NCBI GenBank assembly: GCA_007694115.1
Contig: RECJ01000191.1
Location: 1-53,803, forward strand
Length of the DNA stretch: 53,803 bases
From: Leptolyngbya sp. DLM2.Bin27
Lineage (GTDB): Bacteria > Cyanobacteriota > Cyanobacteriia > Phormidesmidales > Phormidesmidaceae
Direction: 5' to 3'
Positions 1 to 7,264 of this stretch are shown piece by piece. Every line of letters starts with the position of its first letter. The first letter of the stretch is position 1. Below the pieces are notes generated by a model that saw nothing but the letters and a program-made list of their open reading frames with translations, searched no databases and was not told where the DNA came from. Both the position numbers and the translations under genes were made by a program.

Positions 1-44
1 TTCTGCCTTCTGCCTTCTGCCTTCTGCCTTCTGCCTTCTGCCTT
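1..44. repeat. Tandem TTCTGCC heptamer repeat
   Basis: Six head-to-tail copies of TTCTGCC fill the left edge and stop seven bases before the stop codon of the methyltransferase gene. Short tandemly repeated heptamers of this kind are common between genes in filamentous cyanobacteria. The array runs off the window, so its full copy number is unknown. Confidence 0.9.
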
Positions 45-50
45 GAAGTA

Positions 51-632
51 CTAGGGGCGTTCGTAGAGATCGAGGCGATAGTTTTCGGTGCGGCCATCGT
101 GCCGATGGTGGAGCTGAGTTGCAGCAAAATCGTGAAACGCAGCGTGGACATCGTCACCCCGCAGGGGATAGCTAGGGGCCTCATGCACCCAGTGCACCAG
201 CAGCAAATGTCCGCCGGGCCGCAGGGAGTTGTAGATCCGCTCCTGGGCCTGGTGGAGATCGGCCCAGCACCAGTAGTAGCCCACCTCAGACAGCAAGACC
301 AGGTCAAAGGTTTCACTGGGGTAGTCGTGGGGCACATTCATGATCTCAAAGCGCACCTGGGGCAGGTGTTGGCAGCGCTGGATCGCCTGGGCCTGGGCCA
401 CGCTGGATAGATCGACCGACAGCAGCGAGTCGCAGCGGGCCGCCAGGTGCTGAGTCAGCACCCCGATAGAGCCGCCGATCTCCAAGGCTGAGGAGTAGCG
501 GGGCCGGGGTAGAGCGGCCAGGGTGGCGGCATATTTGGCGGCCTCGTAGGCGCTGGTGGCAAACCGCCAGGGGTCAGGGTCAGCCCGGTAGAGCTGGTCA
601 AAAAAGTCGGCACCAAGGGAGGGTTGGGTCAT
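51..632 (-). CDS. NodS-like SAM-dependent methyltransferase
   Basis: A 193-residue class I SAM-dependent methyltransferase. The SAM-binding motif I reads EIGGSIGVLT at residues 51-60, and an acidic ribose-binding residue lies in VDLSS near 73-77. The start (FFDQLYRADPDPWRF) and overall size resemble the NodS family, which N-methylates the de-N-acetylated sugar of Nod factors; the true substrate here is unknown. Its ATG overlaps the stop of the PIG-L deacetylase gene by four bases, so it is the third gene of a translationally coupled operon with an acyl-CoA-dehydrogenase-like protein. A sugar whose amine is first exposed by the deacetylase is a reasonable inferred substrate. The family call is good; NodS-type activity is inference. 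Confidence 0.8.
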   Translation of the reverse strand: MTQPSLGADFFDQLYRADPDPWRFATSAYEAAKYAATLAALPRPRYSSALEIGGSIGVLTQHLAARCDSLLSVDLSSVAQAQAIQRCQHLPQVRFEIMNVPHDYPSETFDLVLLSEVGYYWCWADLHQAQERIYNSLRPGGHLLLVHWVHEAPSYPLRGDDVHAAFHDFAATQLHHRHDGRTENYRLDLYERP

Positions 633-1387
633 GGCAGCGGCTCCAAAAAAAATTCCCAGGGGTTGAGAAAATTAGCGATCAGCGCGGGTGAGAGGCGAAA
701 GCCGGTGGGGTCGTCGGCGATCAAGTCGGTGGTTTGGGAGCGGTAGCAGTGGATGGCCTGGCGTTTGAGGGCCACATAGGGGGTGATATCTAACCGCCAG
801 GGCTGGTAGCGGGCGGCTAGGGGCTGGCGCTGCTCGGGGTCCCAGTCCCAAATTGGGTATTCGATCTGGCGGGGCGGCTGATCCAGGGCGGCGATCGCCC
901 CCTGGATCAGGCTCCAGGCTGCCCGGTGGTCACGGTGGGGATCGTAGCGGTAGGGCAGGAAAATGGTGCGGGGGGCCACCTGGGGCAGGTATCGCTGGCC
1001 CAGGGCTAAAGCGGCCTGAGCGTCGGCCTCGGGTGGGCTGGGCGAGTCCCTCAGCGCAGGGACTGAGCCATCGGGCAGCCGCCAAAAGGTGACCTGGTCT
1101 GCCGCGACCCCCAGCAGCGCTAGGGCGCTCAGGGTTTCAGCTTCGCGGACCTGGCGCAGGCGCGGGGCCGGGTACTGCTGCGATCGCGGGTGCGATCGCG
1201 TACCGTCACTGACGACCAGCACCGACACCGGCTGGTTTTGGGCGCGCAGGGCGGCGATCGCACCGCCACAGCCCAGGGTTTCGTCGTCGGGGTGGGGGGC
1301 CACCACCAGCACCGGAGCCTGGGGAAGCTGCGATCGCAGCGGCACCGCTTGCGGGTCGCCCAGGGGAGAGAGGCCAGAGACTACCAT
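629..1387 (-). CDS. PIG-L/LmbE family deacetylase
   Basis: A 252-residue zinc-dependent de-N-acetylase of the PIG-L/LmbE family. The metal-binding signature HPDDE is at residues 32-36, in VVAPHPDDETLGCGG, and a second histidine motif PHRDHRAAW follows in the C-terminal half. Family members remove acetyl groups from N-acetylglucosamine-type sugars such as GlcNAc-PI, MshB substrates and teicoplanin. The ATG at 1387 is chosen because it overlaps the stop of the upstream acyl-CoA-dehydrogenase gene by seven bases. The longer reading frame back to 1567 is low-complexity sequence lying inside that gene. The 3' end overlaps the methyltransferase start by four bases. The substrate is not known. Confidence 0.88.
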   Translation of the reverse strand: MVVSGLSPLGDPQAVPLRSQLPQAPVLVVAPHPDDETLGCGGAIAALRAQNQPVSVLVVSDGTRSHPRSQQYPAPRLRQVREAETLSALALLGVAADQVTFWRLPDGSVPALRDSPSPPEADAQAALALGQRYLPQVAPRTIFLPYRYDPHRDHRAAWSLIQGAIAALDQPPRQIEYPIWDWDPEQRQPLAARYQPWRLDITPYVALKRQAIHCYRSQTTDLIADDPTGFRLSPALIANFLNPWEFFLEPLP

Positions 1388-2595
1388 AGGTCGTGGGCCG
1401 GGGCGGTTTGGGCCAGCACGTAGGCCCCCACCCCGGCGATGGCGGCATCGTAGGCGGGCTGCCGCAGGTAGAGGGTCAGATCGCGCAGCACCCGCTCTAG
1501 GGGGGCCGGTGGCAGCAGCCCCCGGGTGCCCACCGATCGCTGACAGAGCTGCATCGTATCCATGCAAATCTGCTCAACGGCGGTGCGCATCATGTTGGCA
1601 TAGGCCAACAGCTGCGCCTGTCGAGGATTGGAACGCTCGCGTTTACCGGCAAACTGGGCATCGTAGGCGACGATCTGGTCGGCGGCCCCGCGCAGCCACA
1701 GCTGGCCCGTCTCTAGGGCAATTGCCATCTGCCCCAGCCGCTCTTGCTGGTAGGGGTGGTCAACCCGGCCCAGAGACTGCAAATACTGCCGGGTCAGGTC
1801 GAAAATGGCAGCGGCCCCGCCCAGCTGCACCGCCGCAAACCGCACCACCCCGGCGGTCAGCCAGGGCTGGCGCAGGTAGTCTCCCGGCTGACCGATCAGA
1901 TCGCCCGCCCCTAGCTCCACGCCGGTAAAGTCGATTTTGTAGCTGGCGGTGGCCCGCATGCCCATGGGCTGCCACCAGTCGCGATCGCACTGGGTGCTGA
2001 CTTGATCCATCGGCACGATCGCCATTTGCCAGGTGCCGTCGGGCAGTTTGCCATTGACAAAGGGGCGGTTGACGTAGCCCGCCCCCGAGCAAAAGGTTTT
2101 AGCCCCCTGCAAACGGTAGCGACCGCTCCCCAGGGGCACAATGCTCAGCCCCTCGGCATCTTCGGCATTCCAAACCCCAAACAGATGATGGCGATCGCGC
2201 GCTGCTTGACCGTAGCGCTCAAGCTGCTCTGCCGTGCCAAAGGTCTGAATCAGCTGCAGGGCGTTGACGTGGCCCTCATAGACCCGGCCCACCGCTAAAT
2301 TGCCCCGGCCAATGTGCTGGAGCAACCGCAACAGATCGTGGGTTGATGGGGCATCAATGCCCAAACCACAGCCCCCTAGACCGCGTCGCAGCGGGGCCAC
2401 CAAAAACCCTTCTGCGGCTAAGCAGTCAAACGCCTCGACCGGAAACGCACCCGGCTGGTCAACTTCAGCCGCCCGCTGGGCAAACCCCTCGGCCAGGTGG
2501 GCGGCCCGCTGCACCAGGGCCGCCGTAGAGGCCAGGCCAGGCGGTGACAACGGGTCGACGGCGGGGGTCACAGCAGCAGAGAACGACATATCCAA
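1381..2595 (-). CDS. Acyl-CoA dehydrogenase-fold flavoprotein
   Basis: A 404-residue protein of the acyl-CoA dehydrogenase superfamily. It has an N-terminal helical domain with a GLGGCGLGID segment near residue 75, a central beta domain (FGVWNAEDAEG, LQGAKTFCSGAGYVN) and a C-terminal helical domain. The usual C-terminal catalytic YEGT glutamate is not evident: the corresponding stretch reads LRDLTLYLRQPAYDAA. It may therefore be a flavin-dependent oxygenase or hydroxylase on this fold, such as the DszC/HpaB-like branch, rather than a classical dehydrogenase. It is the first gene of a coupled operon with a PIG-L deacetylase and a NodS-like methyltransferase, which points to tailoring of an amino sugar or glycolipid rather than fatty-acid degradation. 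Confidence 0.8.
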   Translation of the reverse strand: MDMSFSAAVTPAVDPLSPPGLASTAALVQRAAHLAEGFAQRAAEVDQPGAFPVEAFDCLAAEGFLVAPLRRGLGGCGLGIDAPSTHDLLRLLQHIGRGNLAVGRVYEGHVNALQLIQTFGTAEQLERYGQAARDRHHLFGVWNAEDAEGLSIVPLGSGRYRLQGAKTFCSGAGYVNRPFVNGKLPDGTWQMAIVPMDQVSTQCDRDWWQPMGMRATASYKIDFTGVELGAGDLIGQPGDYLRQPWLTAGVVRFAAVQLGGAAAIFDLTRQYLQSLGRVDHPYQQERLGQMAIALETGQLWLRGAADQIVAYDAQFAGKRERSNPRQAQLLAYANMMRTAVEQICMDTMQLCQRSVGTRGLLPPAPLERVLRDLTLYLRQPAYDAAIAGVGAYVLAQTAPAHDLW

Positions 2596-2619
2596 TAGCT
2601 CAACATCACTGTTCTGACA

Positions 2620-4104
2620 TCATGACTCTTCCATCGGCACCCACACCGACACCGAACCCGCCTGGCAGCTAAACTCGGCCCAGCCGTCGTCATTGGTGGT
2701 GACAGACTCCTGAATATGCTCAGTGATGTCGTAATAGGTGCAGTTGGATTTTCCTACCTCCATCCACTTGCGGCCGTCGTCGCTGTTGGTGAGCACCACG
2801 GCCATACCGCCGGGGTTGGCCTCGGTGCCAAGCCGAGTCCAGCCAATGGTGTTGGGGTGGTCAAAATAGTCGTACTGGTCACCAAAGGCGTAGGTGCTGC
2901 GGGCATACAAAAACTTGTCGATCAGCCATTTGTGGCTGTCCAGCCAGATCTCGTATTCGCCGCCGTCTTTGCCCTTGTCTTGGTAGTGGGCCCCGTAGTA
3001 GTCGGCGTAGAAAATGCAGGGGTAGCCATCCTGCCGCAGCAAAATCAGGGCGTAGGCCAGGGGTTTAAACCAGGGTTCTACCACCGATTCGAGCGATTGC
3101 AGGGGCTGCGAATCGTGGTTGTCGACTAGGGTGACGGCCAGGGCAGGCTGCTCTTTGACTAGGGTGTTGTCGAAAATGGTGGTGAGGTCGTAGTCGCCCC
3201 CGGCCTGGCTGGCCTCGCTAAAGTTGTAGTGCAGGGGCGCATCAAACAGGTGCACGTCACCATCGGTGACCTCAATAAAGTAGTGCAGTGCCTCAATCTC
3301 GTAAGACCAGTACTCGCCCACCGCAAACAGTCTGCGACCGGCCTCGCGCCGACAGTGCTGTAGCCACTGGGGGAAAAAGCCCGCCCGCACGTGCTTGACC
3401 GCATCGAACCGGAAGCCATCGACCTGGGTAATGTCGGTATACCAGGAGCCCCAGGTCTTGAGGGCGTCGCGCACTTCGTCTGACTCCATGTCGAGATCGC
3501 AGCCCATCAGGTAGTCAAACGCGCCTTTTTCCAGGTCAACATTTTCGTCAAATGACTTACCTTCAAACAGGTAAACAGCGTCGTAGTCAGGATTGTTGTC
3601 GTCGTAGTCGACGGCGTCAAAATGCCACCAGTGCCATTCCATGTCAGAATATTTGCCCTGGCGACCGGGGAATTTAAAGTGGGTCCACACCTTGACTGTG
3701 CGGGGTTGGTCAATGGGTTCATGGCGATTGTCGTGGCTCATCGGGGTGGCCGTGACTTCTTCGAGGGCATCGCCACCCATCATGTGATTAAACACCACGT
3801 CGGCATAGACCCGAATACCCGCCTCTTTAGCGGTCTTGATCGCCTGAAGATATTCGTCTTTAGTGCCGTATTTGGTGCGAACGCTGCTCTTTTGGTCAAA
3901 TTCGCCCAGGTCGTAGAGGTCGTAAACGCTGTAGCCTACATCGTAGCCGCCGGCGTTACCTTTGTAGGCAGGGGGCAGCCAAACGGAGGTGATGCCAGCC
4001 TCTGCCAAGTCTTTTGCGTTGTCGGCCAGTTCATTCCACAGGTTGCCATTGGGTTCAATATACCAATGGAAATATTGCATCATTACGCCATTTGGCTCTG
4101 ACAT
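2620..4104 (-). CDS. Cytoplasmic alpha-amylase, GH13
   Basis: A 494-residue GH13 alpha-amylase that hydrolyses internal alpha-1,4 bonds of glycogen or maltodextrins. All four conserved regions are visible: DVVFNH at 102-107, GFRFDAVKH at 230-238 with nucleophile Asp234, the acid/base Glu264 in FAVGEYWS, and VDNHD at 327-331 with transition-state Asp331. There is no signal peptide, and the opening MMQYFHWYIEPNGNLW is typical of the intracellular GH13_5-type enzymes. A likely role is glycogen turnover inside the cell. It is separated by 24 bases from the upstream end of the divergently functioning flavoprotein operon and may be transcribed independently. Confidence 0.93.
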   Translation of the reverse strand: MSEPNGVMMQYFHWYIEPNGNLWNELADNAKDLAEAGITSVWLPPAYKGNAGGYDVGYSVYDLYDLGEFDQKSSVRTKYGTKDEYLQAIKTAKEAGIRVYADVVFNHMMGGDALEEVTATPMSHDNRHEPIDQPRTVKVWTHFKFPGRQGKYSDMEWHWWHFDAVDYDDNNPDYDAVYLFEGKSFDENVDLEKGAFDYLMGCDLDMESDEVRDALKTWGSWYTDITQVDGFRFDAVKHVRAGFFPQWLQHCRREAGRRLFAVGEYWSYEIEALHYFIEVTDGDVHLFDAPLHYNFSEASQAGGDYDLTTIFDNTLVKEQPALAVTLVDNHDSQPLQSLESVVEPWFKPLAYALILLRQDGYPCIFYADYYGAHYQDKGKDGGEYEIWLDSHKWLIDKFLYARSTYAFGDQYDYFDHPNTIGWTRLGTEANPGGMAVVLTNSDDGRKWMEVGKSNCTYYDITEHIQESVTTNDDGWAEFSCQAGSVSVWVPMEES

Positions 4105-4244
4105 AACCCGTAGAATCCTTTGGGGAAAATAATAGTAGCTCCGAAATTATGGCAGATTAGCAGCTTGGCTTTGGTCTACCTTTTGGAATATTGCAAAATA
4201 AATGTCAGGATACCGGGTATGCCCCTTGAGGTGTCTAAACCATT

Positions 4245-4308
4245 GACTCTCTTGACAACTGGCTCTCTTGACAGCTGGCTCTCTTGACAACTGGCTCTCT
4301 TGACAACA
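4245..4308 (+). repeat. Four tandem 16-bp repeats each containing TTGACA
   Basis: Four consecutive 16-bp units, consensus GGCTCTCTTGACAACT, lie in the roughly 300-bp gap between the divergent amylase and acetyltransferase genes. Each unit carries a perfect sigma-70 -35 hexamer TTGACA (4252, 4268, 4284, 4300), oriented towards the acetyltransferase. No good -10 box sits 16-18 bases beyond the last one, so promoter function is unproven. Confidence 0.85.
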
Positions 4309-4403
4309 ACAGCGCCATGTCGCTTTAGCGGCGGCTGGCCGATCAAGATTGCCTGGCAATCAAGTAATGGCAACCTTCACCCACGTACCCAATCGATCCC
4401 ACC

Positions 4404-4895
4404 GTGCCCACCCCCCCTACCCTCGAAATCCACCCTGTCACCCCCGCCGCCGTGCCCGCCCTGGTGGCCTTGATCCAGGCTCTAGCCGACTACGAAAAGC
4501 TTTCCCATGAGGTCACGGGCAGCCCCGACGATCTGGCCTTCGCCCTGTTTGGCCCTCGCCCCTATGCCGAGGCGGTGCTGGCCTGGGTCGATGGCACCCC
4601 CGTCGGTATGGCCCTGTTCTTTCACAACTTCTCGACCTTTTTAATGAAGCCAGGCATCTATTTAGAAGACATCTTTGTGCAGCCCGACTACCGGGGTCAG
4701 GGCATCGGCAAGGCGCTGCTGGTGCATGTGGGCCAGCTGGCCCTAGAGCGCGGCTGCGGTCGCTTTGAGTGGAGCGTGCTCGACTGGAATACCCCCGCGA
4801 TCGAGTTTTACCAGCGCATGGGGGCCGAAATTAAGCCCGAGTGGCAGACCTGCCGGGTGACGGGGGCGGCGCTGGCGGCGTTTGGAGAGATGTAG
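4404..4895 (+). CDS. GNAT family N-acetyltransferase
   Basis: A 163-residue acetyltransferase of the GNAT fold. The acetyl-CoA pyrophosphate-binding motif A reads QPDYRGQGIGKALL around residues 93-106. YLEDIFV just before it and the closing WNTPAIEFYQRMGAE segment match the diamine/spermidine acetyltransferase-like branch. The substrate is probably a small amine, but this is inference. The start is a GTG at 4404. No neighbouring gene suggests a pathway. The upstream gap holds the TTGACA-containing tandem repeat. Confidence 0.85.
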   Translation: MPTPPTLEIHPVTPAAVPALVALIQALADYEKLSHEVTGSPDDLAFALFGPRPYAEAVLAWVDGTPVGMALFFHNFSTFLMKPGIYLEDIFVQPDYRGQGIGKALLVHVGQLALERGCGRFEWSVLDWNTPAIEFYQRMGAEIKPEWQTCRVTGAALAAFGEM

Positions 4896-4962
4896 GGGTC
4901 TCAGGTGATCCCCTGGTGCGATTCCAGAGATCAACCGTGATGGGGAGCAGACGCCCTTTCAC

Positions 4963-5556
4963 TTACCCCACCCGTAGCCAGCCAAACACCTGTCCTACGG
5001 TGAGCATTAGGGTGGGGGCCAGGCCCGTCATCGTCAACTCGTTGGCTGCTGCTTCTAGCGAGGCGGGTAGCTGGTTAGGCAGATAAACCTGCACCAAATT
5101 TTCATTCGGGTCAATCAGCCAGCCCCCCAGGCCGCCATGGTTGAGACAGTGCAAAATGTTGCTCACCACCCGCGTTGACGACTGCTCAGGGCTGAGAATT
5201 TCAACCGTCCAGTCAGGTGCAGCGCTGAACGTATTGGCAATAGTGCCATCGCCATTGGTGGGCAACCGATCCCAGCGGAACACAGACACATCGGGAATGA
5301 TCGATCGGCCACCAAACGTACAGCGCAGTTCGGGTAGGGCTAGAGCGATGTGATTGTCTTCAGTGACTGCGTTGATGGTATTAATCAGCTTTTGTTGAAT
5401 GCGGCTGTGCTGTCCCTGGGGCATCGGCTTTTGAATAATTTGGCCGTCGATGTATTCGCGCGCGGGCTTGGTCTCTGGCTGTTGCAGAAACTCAGCGAGG
5501 GCAATGATTTTGGCAGGGGTTTGCACCATTGGCCAGGGAGGTTTAATGGTAGCCAT
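4963..5556 (-). CDS. Uma2 family PD-(D/E)XK nuclease-fold protein (DUF820)
   Basis: A protein of about 197 residues of the Uma2/DUF820 family, which is greatly expanded in cyanobacteria and adopts a restriction-endonuclease-like fold. Recognisable segments are REYIDGQIIQKPMPQGQHSRIQQKL in the first third (not a single motif), ELRCTFGGRSIIPDVSVFRWDRLP in the centre, and PDWTVEILSPEQSSTRV with the family's conserved EILSP. The ATG at 5556 (MATIKPPWPM) is preferred over the longer frame from 5604. The cellular role of these proteins is not established. Paralogues are often scattered singly, as here. Confidence 0.85.
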   Translation of the reverse strand: MATIKPPWPMVQTPAKIIALAEFLQQPETKPAREYIDGQIIQKPMPQGQHSRIQQKLINTINAVTEDNHIALALPELRCTFGGRSIIPDVSVFRWDRLPTNGDGTIANTFSAAPDWTVEILSPEQSSTRVVSNILHCLNHGGLGGWLIDPNENLVQVYLPNQLPASLEAAANELTMTGLAPTLMLTVGQVFGWLRVG

Positions 5557-5748
5557 TGTAGACCGCCAGCGATGACTAGGTGCTGATGAAACGGGTGAGA
5601 GCATACACCCGATTGACCGCCATGGCGTAGCATTTTTCTGGGGGCGGGCAAAACCTACCTTTCTCGGTATCCCTAGCCTCCACTTACCCCATTCGCCGCT
5701 ATCATTCTGGCGAGGAATCTACAGAATCTACAATAGAGCTGGGTCAGC

Positions 5749-7107
5749 ATGGCGCAAATTTTCATCTCGGCGGGTCACGGCGGTTTTGAAGATGGGGTGG
5801 TAGACCCCGGCGCGACGCTGCCTGGCACCACCGAGGCGGCGGAGATGATGCAGATTCGCGATTTGGTGGTGGCAGAGCTGAGGTCGCGCAATCTCTCGGT
5901 GCTGTCTGTGCCTGACGATCTCAGTGCCGCCCAAACCCTGGCCTGGATCAACGCCCGCTGCCGCCCCCAAGACGTGGCCTTAGAAATCCACGCCGGGGTC
6001 TTTAGCGACCCGTCGGTACGCGGGTCGACGGTGTTTTATATTGCCAAGAACGATGTGCGCCGCACCCATGCCGAGCTGCTGCTGCTGGCGCTGATCCGGC
6101 GAGTTACCCAGCTGCCCAGCCGAGGCGTCAGACCCGATACCGAGTCGCCCACGGGCATGCTGGCTTTTTGCCGCAACCTGGGCTGTCCCTCTCTCCTGAT
6201 GGAGGTGGGCTTTTTGAGCAACCCCCAAGACCTGGCGATTATCCAGCGGCAGCGGCGCGATGTGGCCCTGGGCATTGCCGACGGTCTGGCCTCCTGGAGT
6301 CGGGCCGTCGGTAGCAGCCCACCCACGGTGCCGGGGGGCACCCTGCCCGAGATTCGGATTAACCTCAACGGCGGCATTTATCCCGAAACCGGGATTATTG
6401 TGAACAACAATGCCTACGTGCCCATTGACCTGGCCGACTTGCTGGGGGTCGATGCCGCCACCGCCCCCAACATCAACCGAGTGCGCTACGCCAACGTGGT
6501 CTATATCAAGGCCGTTGACCTGCAAGCCTACAACGTGTCGGTGGGGTGGGATGCGGCTACTCGCACGGTGCGGCTGCGATCGCGCACGGGCATGCAGTTT
6601 TGCCCCGGTGCCATGGATCGGATCATGGGCATTGGCAGCACCTCGGAGGTGCAGCTCACGTTATTCCTTAAAAATGTCAACGAAGTGGCGGTCAACACCT
6701 ACCGCGACCTGCCCAAGCTCTACCGCGAAGAGGCGGCCATCGAGGGGGTCAACCACGACATTGCCTTTTGCCAAATGCTGGTGGAAACCAACTCGCTCAA
6801 CTTTGGCGGCAGCCTCAACCCGGCCCAAAACAACTTTGGCGGTATTGGTTCGCCGACGGGCGGCATGGAGGGGGCGTCGTTCCCCAGTGCGCGGGTGGGG
6901 GTGCGGGCACAGGTGCAGCATCTCAAGGCCTACGGCAGCGTTGACCCCCTGGTGCAGCGCCAGGTTGACCCTCGGTTTGGGTTTGTGGTGCGCGGCGTGG
7001 CCCCCCTGATTGACCAACTCAGCGGTCGCTGGAGCGCCGACTTAGAATATGGCCGCAAAATTATGGCCTTTATGCGCCGACTCTACGAGTCGGCGGGGCT
7101 GCTGTAG
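5749..7107 (+). CDS. N-acetylmuramoyl-L-alanine amidase with C-terminal glucosaminidase domain
   Basis: A 452-residue peptidoglycan hydrolase with two catalytic modules. Residues 1-185 form an Amidase_3 domain that cuts the bond between MurNAc and L-alanine: zinc ligands are visible as His10 (SAGHGG), Glu29 and His81 (LEIHAG), with catalytic Glu152 in LLMEVGFLSN. Residues 200-290 resemble a copper-amine-oxidase-type substrate-binding module (INLNGGIYPETGIIVNNNAYVPIDLADLLG). Residues 295-450 match a glucosaminidase domain (FCQMLVETNSLNFGG, NNFGGIGS). No clear signal peptide is seen at this start. It sits just upstream of a SpoIID/LytB protein on the same strand, suggesting joint wall remodelling. 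Confidence 0.88.
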   Translation: MAQIFISAGHGGFEDGVVDPGATLPGTTEAAEMMQIRDLVVAELRSRNLSVLSVPDDLSAAQTLAWINARCRPQDVALEIHAGVFSDPSVRGSTVFYIAKNDVRRTHAELLLLALIRRVTQLPSRGVRPDTESPTGMLAFCRNLGCPSLLMEVGFLSNPQDLAIIQRQRRDVALGIADGLASWSRAVGSSPPTVPGGTLPEIRINLNGGIYPETGIIVNNNAYVPIDLADLLGVDAATAPNINRVRYANVVYIKAVDLQAYNVSVGWDAATRTVRLRSRTGMQFCPGAMDRIMGIGSTSEVQLTLFLKNVNEVAVNTYRDLPKLYREEAAIEGVNHDIAFCQMLVETNSLNFGGSLNPAQNNFGGIGSPTGGMEGASFPSARVGVRAQVQHLKAYGSVDPLVQRQVDPRFGFVVRGVAPLIDQLSGRWSADLEYGRKIMAFMRRLYESAGLL

Positions 7108-7131
7108 GGCCACTTTTAGCGCTGGCCCTAC
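7104..7131 (+). terminator. Hairpin at the amidase stop codon
   Basis: A 9-bp perfect inverted repeat, GTAGGGCCA and TGGCCCTAC, around a 10-base loop begins within the amidase stop codon. No T-run follows, so it may be a weak terminator, an RNA-stabilising hairpin or a palindromic repeat. Confidence 0.45.
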
Positions 7132-7264
7132 CTCGGCAACTTTGGGGCCTGGCGGCAGTCATAGGTAGAGATCGGATCCGGTTGTGCCGGGCTAAGCCAT
7201 TGGTGATACCGTAAAGAGCACTTGCCGGTGACCGATTTAGTCCTCTATATGTTTTCGTGAACCG

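Noticed and set aside
1089-1928. Long plus-strand reading frame opposite the PIG-L/flavoprotein genes
   Set aside because: The product is Arg/Ala/Gly-rich with no domain and lies antisense to two well-supported genes in a GC-rich genome.
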